From contig CANHUD010000010.1 in assembly GCA_947463665.1 (NCBI GenBank), positions 1-21,422 on the forward strand: a DNA stretch of 21,422 nt, written 5' to 3'. This DNA is from Sphingobacteriales bacterium. Lineage in GTDB: Bacteria > Bacteroidota > Bacteroidia > Chitinophagales > Chitinophagaceae. The notes beneath the pieces were generated by a model, which was given only the letters and a program-made list of their open reading frames with translations, made no database searches and was not told the DNA's origin. Made by a program: the position numbers and the translations under genes. Below, piece after piece: positions 1-8,729 of the stretch (position 1 is the first letter of the stretch; the number at the start of each line of letters is the position of its first letter).

Positions 1-642
1 GCCCATCTGGCAGATGCTCCGGTTCATACAGACCGCTTTGAGGCTCTTCGTTCCCTAATGGCAGACAGGCGCCGGCAACTGGCTCTTTTGTTTTCCCTTC
101 TCTGGTATATGGGCCATTTCCTCATTATTCCTTTCATCAATCCCATGCTGGAATTTAATATGGGGTTCTCCAAACTTCAGACCCCCATGATCTATCTGGT
201 AGGAGGAATAGTTTCCTTCTTTGCCGCCAATTATTTTGGAAAACTGTCGGACCAAATGGGTAAACTGAAAATCTTCAGCATCTGTATGCTGATCACCTTC
301 CTTTTTATTTTTCTCATCACCCACCTGCCACCCCTTCCTTTTGGTATAGTTCTCTTTTTCTTTGCCTCCTGGTTCATCTTCAGTACCGGAAGGGGAGTAG
401 CGGCACAGGCCCTGCTGAGTAACGTAGTGCCGGTTCAGCAAAGAGGCAGCTTCATGAGCTTTAATTCCAGTGTTCAGTCGCTGGGAACAGGCCTTGCCTC
501 CTTCCTGGCAGGCATGGTGGTAACCTCCGATGCATCCGGAAAACTTAGCGGCTACAGCGGGCTGGGTTGGGTAAGCATCGGCTTACTGGCCCTGGCACTG
601 CTGCTCGCTCGTACCTTGTTCCGGCAGGAACCGGCAGTGTAA
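1..642 (+). CDS. MFS transporter, C-terminal half (5' end outside window)
   Basis: The reading frame is open from base 1, so the gene starts upstream; the ATG at 58 is internal. About 213 residues are visible, a highly hydrophobic sequence with roughly six membrane segments, matching the second half (TM7-12) of a major facilitator. The stretch GKLSDQMGK near residue 80 of the visible part fits the conserved MFS loop motif (GxLaDrxGrr-like) that recurs between TM8 and TM9. It ends in a short basic and acidic tail (RTLFRQEPAV). It would act in the inner membrane as a secondary transporter; the substrate cannot be read from this half. The gene converges on rpsT and the two share a hairpin terminator at 661-680. 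Family call is good, substrate unknown. Confidence 0.85.
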   Translation, partial: AHLADAPVHTDRFEALRSLMADRRRQLALLFSLLWYMGHFLIIPFINPMLEFNMGFSKLQTPMIYLVGGIVSFFAANYFGKLSDQMGKLKIFSICMLITFLFIFLITHLPPLPFGIVLFFFASWFIFSTGRGVAAQALLSNVVPVQQRGSFMSFNSSVQSLGTGLASFLAGMVVTSDASGKLSGYSGLGWVSIGLLALALLLARTLFRQEPAV

Positions 643-654
643 CATCGCCAAACT

Positions 655-690
655 AAAAAAGCCGCTTCTCAGGAAGCGGCTAAAAATATT
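655..690. terminator. Bidirectional rho-independent terminator between MFS gene and rpsT
   Basis: Perfect 8-bp stem GCCGCTTC/GAAGCGGC at 661-668 and 673-680 with a 4-base loop. On the minus strand the stem is followed by six T (655-660), a good U-tract for rpsT. On the plus strand it is followed by an A/T-rich stretch, so it may also stop the transporter transcript. Confidence 0.85.
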
Positions 691-704
691 TTAATTTATT
701 GAGC

Positions 705-962
705 TTATGCAGCTGCAACGGCACTAACGGCTTTCGCCAGTTTGCGCTTCAGATTGCTTGCCTTATTCTTATGGATAACACCACGCTTGGCAAGTTTATC
801 AATCTGGCTGACCGTAGCCGGCAAAGCATCAACGGCCTCTTTACCTTTTTTAGCCTTCAGATCCCTGATGGCGTTACGGGTAGTCTTGCCATAATAACGA
901 TTCCGCTCCCTGCGCTTGGCGGACTGACGAACGTCTTTTTCGGTTGCCTTATGATTTGCCAT
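705..962 (-). CDS. rpsT: 30S ribosomal protein S20
   Basis: 85-residue, strongly basic protein beginning MANHKATEKDVRQSAKRR and carrying the S20 pattern of Lys/Arg-rich helices with a mid-protein segment (VSQIDKLAKRGVIHKNKA) typical of the family. S20 is a primary 16S rRNA-binding protein of the small subunit that packs as a three-helix bundle near the foot of the 30S body. Length is normal for bacteria (about 85-90). It is a single-gene unit: a TACCTTTG -7 element sits 27 bases upstream (990-997, minus strand) and the terminator at 661-680 lies just downstream. No Shine-Dalgarno is visible, usual for Bacteroidota. It diverges from sucA across 191 bp. Confidence 0.97.
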   Translation of the reverse strand: MANHKATEKDVRQSAKRRERNRYYGKTTRNAIRDLKAKKGKEAVDALPATVSQIDKLAKRGVIHKNKASNLKRKLAKAVSAVAAA

Positions 963-989
963 AACTTAAACAGACTTGAAATTGGAGGG

Positions 990-997
990 CAAAGGTA
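990..997 (-). promoter_or_regulatory. rpsT promoter -7 element (TACCTTTG)
   Basis: Exact match to the Bacteroidota TAnnTTTG -7 element, reading toward rpsT, 27 bases from its ATG. A T-run ending in TTTG lies 23 bases further upstream (minus strand, 1024 to 1021) and could serve as the -33 element, though that spacing is slightly long. Confidence 0.7.
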
Positions 998-1139
998 ATA
1001 GAAAAAACCAAAGAATAATGCAAAAAATCAAAAAACTTTACTTGTGGCTCTTTGCTCACGCCAGAGGGTGCTTCCCGGCGGTTGTATCCCGAAACATATA
1101 AAGTTTGGTTTTTTGATCGGATTTTTCACCTTTCTGTCG

Positions 1140-1147
1140 GATATTTG
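1140..1147 (+). promoter_or_regulatory. Probable sucA promoter -7 element (GATATTTG)
   Basis: Seven of eight bases match TAnnTTTG. It ends only six bases before the sucA ATG at 1154, so the transcript would have almost no 5' leader. A TTTG at 1112-1115 is a possible but widely spaced (24 nt) -33 element. Confidence 0.4.
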
Positions 1148-1153
1148 CATCCC

Positions 1154-3892
1154 ATGAACGATTTTTCATTCCTCTCGAATGCACACCCTTCCTATGTTGA
1201 GAATCTGTACCGGGATTTCGTTTCCGATCCGGAAACGATTGACCCGGAATGGCGGAAATTTTTCGAAGGATTCGACTACGCAGTAAAATATGCTGCAGCC
1301 GTTCCTTCCGGCTCTGCCACATCCGCTGCGGTTCCGTCTGCTGAAATCAGCAAGGAACTGGGTGCTTACCGGCTTGTTCTTGGCTACCGGAACAAAGGAC
1401 ATCTGATTGCTACCACCAATCCTATTCGCAGGCGTAAAGACAGAGGGGCCAATCTGGACCTGGATTTCTACGGACTTTCAGAGGCTGATCTGGACAAAAC
1501 CTTCCATGCCGGCCGGATGCTGGGTATGGATAAGCCTACCCTGCGCAATCTGATCGATCACCTTAAACGCTGCTATGCTGCCAATGTTGGGATCGAATTC
1601 AAATACATAACCGACCAGGCCCGTGTAGATTTTCTGACAAAAGAAATGGAGCAGGAGTTCCTGCAACCCATCACCCTCGATAAGAAAAAAAGAATACTCG
1701 AAAAACTCAACCAGGGTGTAATTTTTGAAAAGTTTCTGCACACCAAATACGTAGGGCAAAAGCGCTTCTCGCTCGAAGGAGGAGAAACAACCATCGCCGC
1801 ACTGGATGCCATCATCAATACCTCCGCTTCTCTTGGCGTGAAAGAAGTGGTGATCGGCATGGCGCATCGTGGACGGCTGAACGTGCTGGCCAATATCATG
1901 GGGAAGACCTATGAACAGATATTCAGTGAGTTCGAGGGTACAGCCATTCCCGATCAGACCATGGGAAGCGGTGATGTGAAATATCATATGGGATATGGCG
2001 CTGAAGTGCAGACATCCACCGGTGAAACGATTCACCTTAAACTGATGCCCAACCCTTCACATCTTGAAGCTGTTGATCCGGTGGTGGTAGGCTTCGCACG
2101 CGCGAAAGCCGATGTGCTGCTGGACAGTCATTTTGATCAGGTACTCCCGATCCTCATTCATGGCGATGCCTCCGTGGCCGGACAGGGTGTAGTGTATGAA
2201 GTGCTGCAGATGAGTAACCTGGAAGGATATTCTTCCGGAGGTACTATCCATTTTGTTATTAATAACCAGATCGGATTTACTACGGATTTTGACGATGCCC
2301 GCTCTTCCAATTATTGTACCTCTTTGGCCGCTATGGTACAGGCACCCGTGCTTCATGTAAACGGTGATGATCCCGAAGCAGTGGTGCGCTGCGTGGAGAT
2401 TGCCACGCGCTACCGGCAGGAATACGGATCAGATGTATTCATCGATATGGTATGTTACCGCCGTCACGGACACAATGAAGGTGACGATCCGAAATTCACC
2501 CAGCCGCATTTATATGCACTGATCGATAAACATCCTAACCCGCGGGAAGTATACACCAATTTCCTGCTTGAAAACGGAGAACCCGATGCCCGTGATCTGG
2601 CAAAGGATATGGAAAAGAAATTCTGGGGAGATTTGCAGGAACGACTGGATGATGTCAAACAAAATCCACTGCCGTATCATTACCAGGCCCCTGAATTGGT
2701 ATGGATAAGCCTGCAACGCCCCACAGAAGCAGAATTGGAAAAGTCTTATCCCACAAACGTTTCAGCCGATACATTTGATAAGGTTTTCAACGGTCTAATG
2801 AGCTGGCCGGATGATTTTAAGCCACTTCGTAAAGTAGAAAAACTGTTACAGGATAAAATAAAATTATACCAGGAAAAAGGAGAGATCGACTGGGCAACAG
2901 GAGAGTTGCTGGCCTACGGAACGCTTCTCTGTGAAGGAAAGGATGTTCGGATGAGTGGTCAGGATGTGAAAAGAGGTACGTTCTCACATCGGCATGCTGT
3001 ATTGCGCGATGAGCAAACAGACAATGCCTATTCCCGTCTTTCCCGTCTTCCCGATGCAACAGGACAGTTCCGCATTTACAATTCGCTGCTCTCCGAATAC
3101 GGCGTCCTGGGCTTTGAATACGGATATTCACTGGCCAATCCCAACGCACTCGTTTTATGGGAAGCCCAGTTCGGTGATTTCTGCAATGGTGCCCAAACCA
3201 TTATAGATCAGTTCATCGCCAGCGCTGAACAGAAATGGAACCGCATGAGCGGACTGGTTATGCTGCTACCGCATGGATACGAAGGCCAGGGACCGGAACA
3301 CAGCAGTGCGCGGATGGAACGCTTCCTGCAGCTTTGCGCTGAACTCAACATGATTGTGAGCAATGTAACCACTGCAGCCAATTTCTTCCACCTCTTACGC
3401 CGACAGCTCGCATGGCCGTTCCGCAAACCGCTGGTTAATTTTTCTCCTAAAGCAATTCTGCGTCATCCCGGCACCTATTCCGGTAAACAGGAATTTGTAG
3501 ATGGACATTTCCAGGAAGTAATAGACGATGCTCAGGCAGCTCCTAAGAAAATTAAAAAGGTGCTGTTCTGTTCCGGAAAGATATATTACGATCTGGCGGA
3601 ATACCGACAAAAAAACAACGCTGATCAGGTGGCTATCATTCGATTGGAGCAACTCTATCCGCTTCCGGAAAATCAGCTGACAGCACTGTCTAAAAAATAT
3701 GGAAAGGCCACCTGGACCTGGGTTCAGGAAGAACCTCTGAATATGGGTGCAGCCTCCTTCCTGAAAATGAACCTCCATGCATTGCCCTTCAGTGTCCTCA
3801 GCCGAAAAGCCAGTGCTTCCACTGCCACCGGTTATGCAAAGGTTCACGCCAAAGAACAGGCCGATATTATCACAAAAGCATTTGAAATTTAA
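1154..3892 (+). CDS. sucA: 2-oxoglutarate dehydrogenase E1 component
   Basis: Thiamine-diphosphate enzyme that decarboxylates 2-oxoglutarate and succinylates the E2 lipoyl group in the TCA cycle. From the chosen start it has 912 residues, normal for E1o. Visible marks: N-terminal E2-binding segment (SYVENLYRDF, 13-22) with the DPEWRKFF motif; AHRGRLNVL (237-245); ThDP/Mg pocket GDASVAGQG (337-345) with NNQIGF (370-375); transketolase-like C-terminal domain with HGYEGQGPEHSSAR (707-720); and C-terminal SASTATGYAKVHAKEQ (887-902). The frame is open further upstream to 1052, but residues before MNDFSFLSN do not resemble E1 N-termini and the likely promoter lies inside that extension, so I place the start at 1154. 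Followed by sucB after 9 nt; no E3 (lpd) gene is in the window. Confidence 0.97.
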   Translation: MNDFSFLSNAHPSYVENLYRDFVSDPETIDPEWRKFFEGFDYAVKYAAAVPSGSATSAAVPSAEISKELGAYRLVLGYRNKGHLIATTNPIRRRKDRGANLDLDFYGLSEADLDKTFHAGRMLGMDKPTLRNLIDHLKRCYAANVGIEFKYITDQARVDFLTKEMEQEFLQPITLDKKKRILEKLNQGVIFEKFLHTKYVGQKRFSLEGGETTIAALDAIINTSASLGVKEVVIGMAHRGRLNVLANIMGKTYEQIFSEFEGTAIPDQTMGSGDVKYHMGYGAEVQTSTGETIHLKLMPNPSHLEAVDPVVVGFARAKADVLLDSHFDQVLPILIHGDASVAGQGVVYEVLQMSNLEGYSSGGTIHFVINNQIGFTTDFDDARSSNYCTSLAAMVQAPVLHVNGDDPEAVVRCVEIATRYRQEYGSDVFIDMVCYRRHGHNEGDDPKFTQPHLYALIDKHPNPREVYTNFLLENGEPDARDLAKDMEKKFWGDLQERLDDVKQNPLPYHYQAPELVWISLQRPTEAELEKSYPTNVSADTFDKVFNGLMSWPDDFKPLRKVEKLLQDKIKLYQEKGEIDWATGELLAYGTLLCEGKDVRMSGQDVKRGTFSHRHAVLRDEQTDNAYSRLSRLPDATGQFRIYNSLLSEYGVLGFEYGYSLANPNALVLWEAQFGDFCNGAQTIIDQFIASAEQKWNRMSGLVMLLPHGYEGQGPEHSSARMERFLQLCAELNMIVSNVTTAANFFHLLRRQLAWPFRKPLVNFSPKAILRHPGTYSGKQEFVDGHFQEVIDDAQAAPKKIKKVLFCSGKIYYDLAEYRQKNNADQVAIIRLEQLYPLPENQLTALSKKYGKATWTWVQEEPLNMGAASFLKMNLHALPFSVLSRKASASTATGYAKVHAKEQADIITKAFEI

Positions 3893-3901
3893 ACGGAGCA
3901 T

Positions 3902-5113
3902 ATGATCGATATTAAAGTCCCCACCGTAGGTGAATCCATCAACGAAGTGACGCTGGTCAAATGGGTGAAAAAAGAAGGAGATTACGTTGAACGGGATGAA
4001 GTGATCGCAGAACTCGAAAGCGAAAAAGCTACATTTGAGATCAATGCCGAACAATCCGGAATCCTTAAAACACTGGCAAAAGAAGGAGATACACTGCTGA
4101 TCGGTGATCTGGCCGGTCATATCGATGAAACCGCGCCTGCTCCGGAGAATAAAGCAGAAGCAGCCCCGGCTCCTAAAGAAACTGCTAAAAAAGAAGAGGC
4201 TTCAAAACCTGCATCTATACCTGCTCCAGAAGTGAAGGCTTCCCCTGTTGCGGCTGCTATGCTGGCCGATAAGAAACTGGATGTTAAAGCGGTTACCCCT
4301 TCCGGCACTGGTGGAAAAATCCTTAAAAACGATGTGCTGGAAGCATTGGCAAACCCAGGCCGGAAACCGGGAACAGAAGCGTTCTCCCGAAATGCACGGC
4401 GCGAAAAAATGAGCAATCTGCGTAAGACCATTTCCCGGAGACTCGTAGACGCTAAGAACTCAACGGCCATGCTCACTACGTTCAATGAAGTGGACATGAG
4501 TCCGATCATGGGAATCCGCGCCAAATACAAAGACAAATTCAAGGAATCGCATGGTGTCAACCTGGGTTTCATGAGTTTCTTCACCAAAGCCTGCTGCTAT
4601 GCTCTCCAGGAATGGCCGGCGGTGAATGCATACATCGATGGCGAAGAACTGATCTACCATGATTACTGCGATATCTCAATAGCCGTTTCCGCACCCAAAG
4701 GGCTGGTGGTACCGGTTATCCGCAATGCTGAAAGCCTTAGCATGGCGGAAATCGAAAAGAAAGTCGTAGAACTGGCAGGCAAGGCAAGAGATAATAAACT
4801 GGCACTGGAAGAAATGCAGGGCGGTACCTTCACCATCACCAATGGAGGCGTATTCGGTTCGCTGATGAGCACCCCGATCATCAACATCCCGCAATCCGCC
4901 ATCCTCGGTATGCATAAGATTCAGGAACGTCCAATAGTAGTAAACGGACAGATCGTTGCCAAACCGATGATGTACCTGGCCCTTAGCTACGATCACCGGA
5001 TCATTGATGGACGCGAAAGTGTCAGCTTCCTGGTCAGAGTAAAAGATCTGCTCGAAAATCCGGAACTGCTGCTCTTCGGAAAAGATCCGGTCAAGACACT
5101 CCTCGAACTCTGA
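3902..5113 (+). CDS. sucB: Dihydrolipoyllysine-residue succinyltransferase, E2 of 2-oxoglutarate dehydrogenase
   Basis: Core subunit of the 2-oxoglutarate dehydrogenase complex: passes succinyl from lipoamide to CoA. 403 residues in the usual order: one lipoyl domain (1-75) with the lipoyl lysine K42 in ESEKATFE; an Ala/Pro/Glu linker (77-110); a peripheral-subunit-binding domain (about 111-148, ending GTGGKILKNDVLEAL); and the acyltransferase domain (about 160-403) with catalytic H365 and D369 in SYDHRIIDGRESV. Starts 9 nt after sucA with a modest GGAG in the spacer, so they are co-transcribed. The stop codon is one base from the next gene's GTG, suggesting translational coupling to rsmB. 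The pairing with sucA makes succinyl- rather than acetyl-transferase the right call. Confidence 0.96.
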   Translation: MIDIKVPTVGESINEVTLVKWVKKEGDYVERDEVIAELESEKATFEINAEQSGILKTLAKEGDTLLIGDLAGHIDETAPAPENKAEAAPAPKETAKKEEASKPASIPAPEVKASPVAAAMLADKKLDVKAVTPSGTGGKILKNDVLEALANPGRKPGTEAFSRNARREKMSNLRKTISRRLVDAKNSTAMLTTFNEVDMSPIMGIRAKYKDKFKESHGVNLGFMSFFTKACCYALQEWPAVNAYIDGEELIYHDYCDISIAVSAPKGLVVPVIRNAESLSMAEIEKKVVELAGKARDNKLALEEMQGGTFTITNGGVFGSLMSTPIINIPQSAILGMHKIQERPIVVNGQIVAKPMMYLALSYDHRIIDGRESVSFLVRVKDLLENPELLLFGKDPVKTLLEL

Positions 5114-5114
5114 T

Positions 5115-6287
5115 GTGAACGGACGTTACTATTCATACCTGAACACGGCAGTCATCCTTCTTAGTCAATACGATGGATCACTGCCGTTTCATCATTTTAT
5201 CCGGCAATTCTTCCGGGAACACCCCAAGCATGGCTCCCGGGATCGAAAATCCATTGCCAGTCTGTGCTATGCCTGTTTTCGGACCGGTAACCTCTTTCAG
5301 GAATATGACCTGCCAACCCGTATTTTACTGTCTGTTTATTTAGTTCAGGAAAAACAGGAGCAAATTATTTCACTGCTCCGACCGGAATGGCCGGACCTTT
5401 CACATGCCCAGCTCCATGAGCGGCTCGATTTTCTCAGAAGCATCGGAATTTCCGTTGATCTTTCCAGATTATTTCCTTTGTCAGACCGATTATCTCCCTC
5501 CATTCGGGAATCGTTTATTACATCCCATATCCAGCAGCCCCGGCTTTTCCTTCGTATCCGTCCGGGTTATGAAGACATCGTCTCAGAAAAATTATTTCGC
5601 GCAGGTATTCCCTTTAACCGATCCGGAACGCGGGTGGAACTGGCCAATGGAACGGATGTGAGTCAGGCGCTGGAGATCGATAAAGAAGTGGTCATCCAGG
5701 ATATGAATGCGCAGCGTACCGGCGAGCTTATGCAAAGAGCTGTAGCTGCCTCTCCGGCAAATCCGCTGGTATGGGATGCCTGTGCTGCCAGCGGAGGTAA
5801 ATCCATCCTGCTACACGATATTTCTCCGGAGAGCAGCCTTATCGTCTCGGATGTCCGCACCTCCATTCTGGAAAACCTGAAGAAGCGGTTTTCAGCAGCC
5901 GGTATCAGCGATTATCAGCTATTTAGAGCGGATCTGGAAAGAGAGACACCCAATATGCCCCAGGTTGATATCTTACTGGCAGATGTCCCCTGTAGTGGTT
6001 CAGGAACCTGGGGTCGGACACCTGAGTATCTGCAAAATTTTACAGATAAGGATTTAGATCGATATGTACGTTTACAGCAACGCATCTTACAACATGCGCT
6101 CCCTTTGCTGAGGCCCGGTGGGCAGTTGATATACATGACCTGTTCCGTGTATGCAGCGGAAAATGAAGAACAGGTGGCTTTCATTCAGCAAAAGGGATTC
6201 AGGCTGCAAATGAGCGGACTTTTCGAAGGCTGGCAAAACCAGGCCGATTCGCTTTATGGCGCATGGTTAACGAAAAATATCACTTAA
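5115..6287 (+). CDS. rsmB: RsmB/NOP-family 16S rRNA cytosine-C5 methyltransferase
   Basis: 390-residue SAM-dependent RNA m5C methyltransferase. An N-terminal helical region (1-130, with GSRDRKSIASLCYACFR) resembles the NusB-like domain of RsmB/Sun proteins. The methyltransferase core has SAM motif I DACAASGGKS (221-230), motif IV ADVPCSGSGTWGR with C293, and motif VI MTCSVYAAENEEQV with C343. These are the two conserved cysteines of the family: motif VI attacks C6 and motif IV helps product release. Start is GTG at 5115, one base after the sucB stop; an ATG at 5113 is out of frame and meets TGA at once. The 3' end overlaps the convergent protease gene by 8 bp. The symbol is by family; the exact rRNA position (C967 in E. 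coli) is inferred, not shown. Confidence 0.88.
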   Translation: MNGRYYSYLNTAVILLSQYDGSLPFHHFIRQFFREHPKHGSRDRKSIASLCYACFRTGNLFQEYDLPTRILLSVYLVQEKQEQIISLLRPEWPDLSHAQLHERLDFLRSIGISVDLSRLFPLSDRLSPSIRESFITSHIQQPRLFLRIRPGYEDIVSEKLFRAGIPFNRSGTRVELANGTDVSQALEIDKEVVIQDMNAQRTGELMQRAVAASPANPLVWDACAASGGKSILLHDISPESSLIVSDVRTSILENLKKRFSAAGISDYQLFRADLERETPNMPQVDILLADVPCSGSGTWGRTPEYLQNFTDKDLDRYVRLQQRILQHALPLLRPGGQLIYMTCSVYAAENEEQVAFIQQKGFRLQMSGLFEGWQNQADSLYGAWLTKNIT

Positions 6288-7947
6288 GCAGTCGGATGGT
6301 TTCCGTTGCCTTACCATTTATGATTTTCAGGATGTACACACCCGTAGGTAAGGAGCCAATGTCACCCATGGTAAAGCGGGCATATCTTCCTTGCTGGCCC
6401 ATTTCTGATCCGGTCCGAAGCAGTCGCCCACTCATATCCATCAATTGATATTGGATCGCGCCGTCTTCCCTGGCCCTTATTAGAATCGAGCTTTCATTTT
6501 GTAATGGATTCGGAAAGACTTTCACCCATTTTTCCCGGAGTATATTTGCATATTTTTTCTCAAGTAAATACTGATAGGCCTGTCGCATGTTGGGAATGCC
6601 ATAACCGATCCGGTTATCAGGGTTGGTATACCGGGAGGAACTGCGTTTTACGGCATCAATGATTTCCATATTATTGAACTCCGGGAAAGCCTGCCATAAA
6701 CAGGCAATGAGTCCTGCCAGGTTGGGGTTGGAAAAGGATGTACCATCTCCTCTGGCGATTGCACCATTTGGAATCACAACATACGTATCATCGCCCACAG
6801 ATGCCACATCGGGCTTGACCCTTCCATCAGCAGAAGGGCCGAAGCTGGTGAACCATGCGGGAGCCCCGCTAACATTGGTAGCACCAATAGCCAGTACAGA
6901 ATCGCCATCAGCCGGTGCAATGATATATTTCCATGGATCACCGCCTGAATTTCCGGCACTGTTGCAAACGAGTATCCCTTTTTTCGCCGCCAGATCTGCG
7001 GCTCGGGTTACCATGGTTGTATTGCCATCCATTTGCGCATACGTGTAATTGAAGGAGGACTGATCGAATTCGGAATACCCAAGGGAAGAACTGATCATAT
7101 CAACGCCCAGGCTATCAGCCTGCTCTGCCGCTACTGCCCAATAGTGCTCCTCTACCGGAAACTCAGACCCGGTATCTTCTGTTCGGAAAAGATAGTACGA
7201 TGCTTTGGGTGCACTGCCAACATACAAACCGGGAAGGTTAGCAGCCATGATCGATAGGCAGTAAAGGCCGTGTGGATGATCTTCCGAAACGGAGGATTCG
7301 TTCTTCACAAAATCCCAGGTGCCAAGAAGTCTGCCGGAATTTCTGATGCTGTCCAGTGCCCGGTTATTGTTGAAATTCTGATAACCTCCATCCAGCATGG
7401 CAATCGTGATGCCCTGTCCCTGAAAACCGGCATTGTGCAGATACTCACCTTCGTGGATATGGATCTGTCCGTAGGCATTACCATAGTCAAGGGCATCTAC
7501 CTGAAGACTCTGCATACCGGTTCGGGAAATCGTTTCTATTTTTTCATCTGCAAATTTATCTGCAGGTAAATCGGCCCGGTTGTATGAACTGCCAATGGGT
7601 GTAGTTCTTCTGACGAATGGCAGGCGGGCAATCCTGGAAAGTGCTGAAGCATCCGTCGTTTGGATCAGTGCCTGGTTGAGCCATCTGGAAGAACTTAGTA
7701 TGGTTACATTGCCTGCTTTTCGAAGACTGTCTATAAAAGCAGGATTCACCGGCAGATCCGTGCTGTCCTGCGCAATGTTGTATCTGGCTCTGCGTTGCAG
7801 AGCTTTTCCGGAAAGATACGCGTTGGGTGATGAAAGGGAGTAGCCGCCGGACCCTTTGTAAGTGAACTGGACGATATGTCTGGTAAACTGTCCGTTTACA
7901 TTCAGCAAAATGAACGAAAAGAAAATGACCAGTACAGATCTGTTCAT
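6280..7947 (-). CDS. Secreted subtilisin-like (S8) serine protease with T9SS sorting domain
   Basis: 555-residue exported peptidase. Signal peptide at 1-20 (hydrophobic core VLVIFFSFILL, cleavage near NGQ). The N-terminal region to about 165 looks like a prodomain plus linker. The S8 catalytic domain has the Asp motif IAMLDGG (D186), the His motif DHPHGL (H226), the oxyanion Asn in NSAGNSGG (N333) and the Ser motif GDGTSFSNPNLAG (S404). The last 80 residues form a Por-type C-terminal sorting domain (VFPNPLQNESS at 477-487, MSGRLL, LPTGVYILKI near the end), the signal for type IX secretion to the cell surface or medium. It is third in a mnmA-lipoprotein-protease run, 23 nt after the lipoprotein. 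Its stop overlaps rsmB. All catalytic residues are present; natural substrate unknown. Confidence 0.93.
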   Translation of the reverse strand: MNRSVLVIFFSFILLNVNGQFTRHIVQFTYKGSGGYSLSSPNAYLSGKALQRRARYNIAQDSTDLPVNPAFIDSLRKAGNVTILSSSRWLNQALIQTTDASALSRIARLPFVRRTTPIGSSYNRADLPADKFADEKIETISRTGMQSLQVDALDYGNAYGQIHIHEGEYLHNAGFQGQGITIAMLDGGYQNFNNNRALDSIRNSGRLLGTWDFVKNESSVSEDHPHGLYCLSIMAANLPGLYVGSAPKASYYLFRTEDTGSEFPVEEHYWAVAAEQADSLGVDMISSSLGYSEFDQSSFNYTYAQMDGNTTMVTRAADLAAKKGILVCNSAGNSGGDPWKYIIAPADGDSVLAIGATNVSGAPAWFTSFGPSADGRVKPDVASVGDDTYVVIPNGAIARGDGTSFSNPNLAGLIACLWQAFPEFNNMEIIDAVKRSSSRYTNPDNRIGYGIPNMRQAYQYLLEKKYANILREKWVKVFPNPLQNESSILIRAREDGAIQYQLMDMSGRLLRTGSEMGQQGRYARFTMGDIGSLPTGVYILKIINGKATETIRLLK

Positions 7948-7970
7948 CAGTAGATACTTATCCGGTGAAG

Positions 7971-8702
7971 TTAAAAATTATGATCGAGAATCGTGAGCCG
8001 GACTCCAAAGCTGTTGTTCTGATAATTAGCAGAATTAGGTTGCCAGAATTCATGCAGAAAGTCTTTGTAAATCAGGCCAATGCCTTTGGCATAGACTTCA
8101 GAGGATCTGGTTACCTCATAGAAAAACCGCTTGTCATTCGGATTACCATCGGTCTGGTCAATATGGTTCACAGTGATTGTCTCCTGAAATATCTTGCCGT
8201 TAACGGTATATGGTTCTGCAATCTTATCGTAATTGTAGTCCCAGTTTTCATAGAAGCGAAGGAAATCATCGATCACATTGATGTAGCTATTTCCTTTCCA
8301 TGATACAGATGGAGAAACCGGGTTGATGAGTTTGATGAAGCGGAGATTATTTTCTGAAAACTCCATGCGCTTTGCTCCGGGTGTTACCAGAAAAGTAGCA
8401 TTGTCCAGCCATTGCGTGGTATCTGTTGTACTGCGGATTTTTCTGCGGATTCTCCAGGTATCCTGACCGAGATTGTCCTTGATTACCGCATCAATGAGGT
8501 CCCGCACATAATAGGTTCTTATTTCCCTTTTTGTGCCCAGATTGGTAAAAACGGTTGAATCAAGTTTATAGGTTATGTATTTGCCTACCTGTAATGGATA
8601 GTAGTCGGCCATATTCAAGTTCGCCGGAGGCTGATCAGTTGATTTGCTGCAGCTGTTCAGGGTGAACAGAAATAGGGATCCTATGATAATCAGGTGTCGC
8701 AT
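7971..8702 (-). CDS. Putative outer-membrane or periplasmic lipoprotein, function unknown
   Basis: 243 residues starting with a lipoprotein signal peptide: MRHLIIIGSLFLFTLNSC, lipobox LNSC with C18 as the lipidated residue, then a Ser/Thr/Pro-rich tether. The residues after C18 (SKSTDQ) lack the run of acidic residues used as a surface-export signal in some Bacteroidota, so the side of the membrane is open. The body is rich in aromatic and beta-type segments (YYPLQVGKYITYKLDST, and GKIFQETITVNH later) with no membrane helices or recognised catalytic motif. It lies 27 nt after mnmA and 23 nt before the T9SS protease, so the three are likely one transcript. I do not recognise the family; a partner or substrate-binding role for the protease is only a guess. 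Confidence 0.8.
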   Translation of the reverse strand: MRHLIIIGSLFLFTLNSCSKSTDQPPANLNMADYYPLQVGKYITYKLDSTVFTNLGTKREIRTYYVRDLIDAVIKDNLGQDTWRIRRKIRSTTDTTQWLDNATFLVTPGAKRMEFSENNLRFIKLINPVSPSVSWKGNSYINVIDDFLRFYENWDYNYDKIAEPYTVNGKIFQETITVNHIDQTDGNPNDKRFFYEVTRSSEVYAKGIGLIYKDFLHEFWQPNSANYQNNSFGVRLTILDHNF

Positions 8703-8729
8703 CTTATACGTAACGAATGTACACAGAAT

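Noticed and set aside
1478..2035. 185-codon minus-strand frame inside sucA
   Set aside because: Shadow of conserved E1 coding sequence with no family resemblance.
3395..4120. 241-codon open frame on the minus strand across the sucA-sucB junction
   Set aside because: Antisense to two well-supported genes, Phe/Cys/His-rich composition, no promoter or recognisable domain; a shadow frame.
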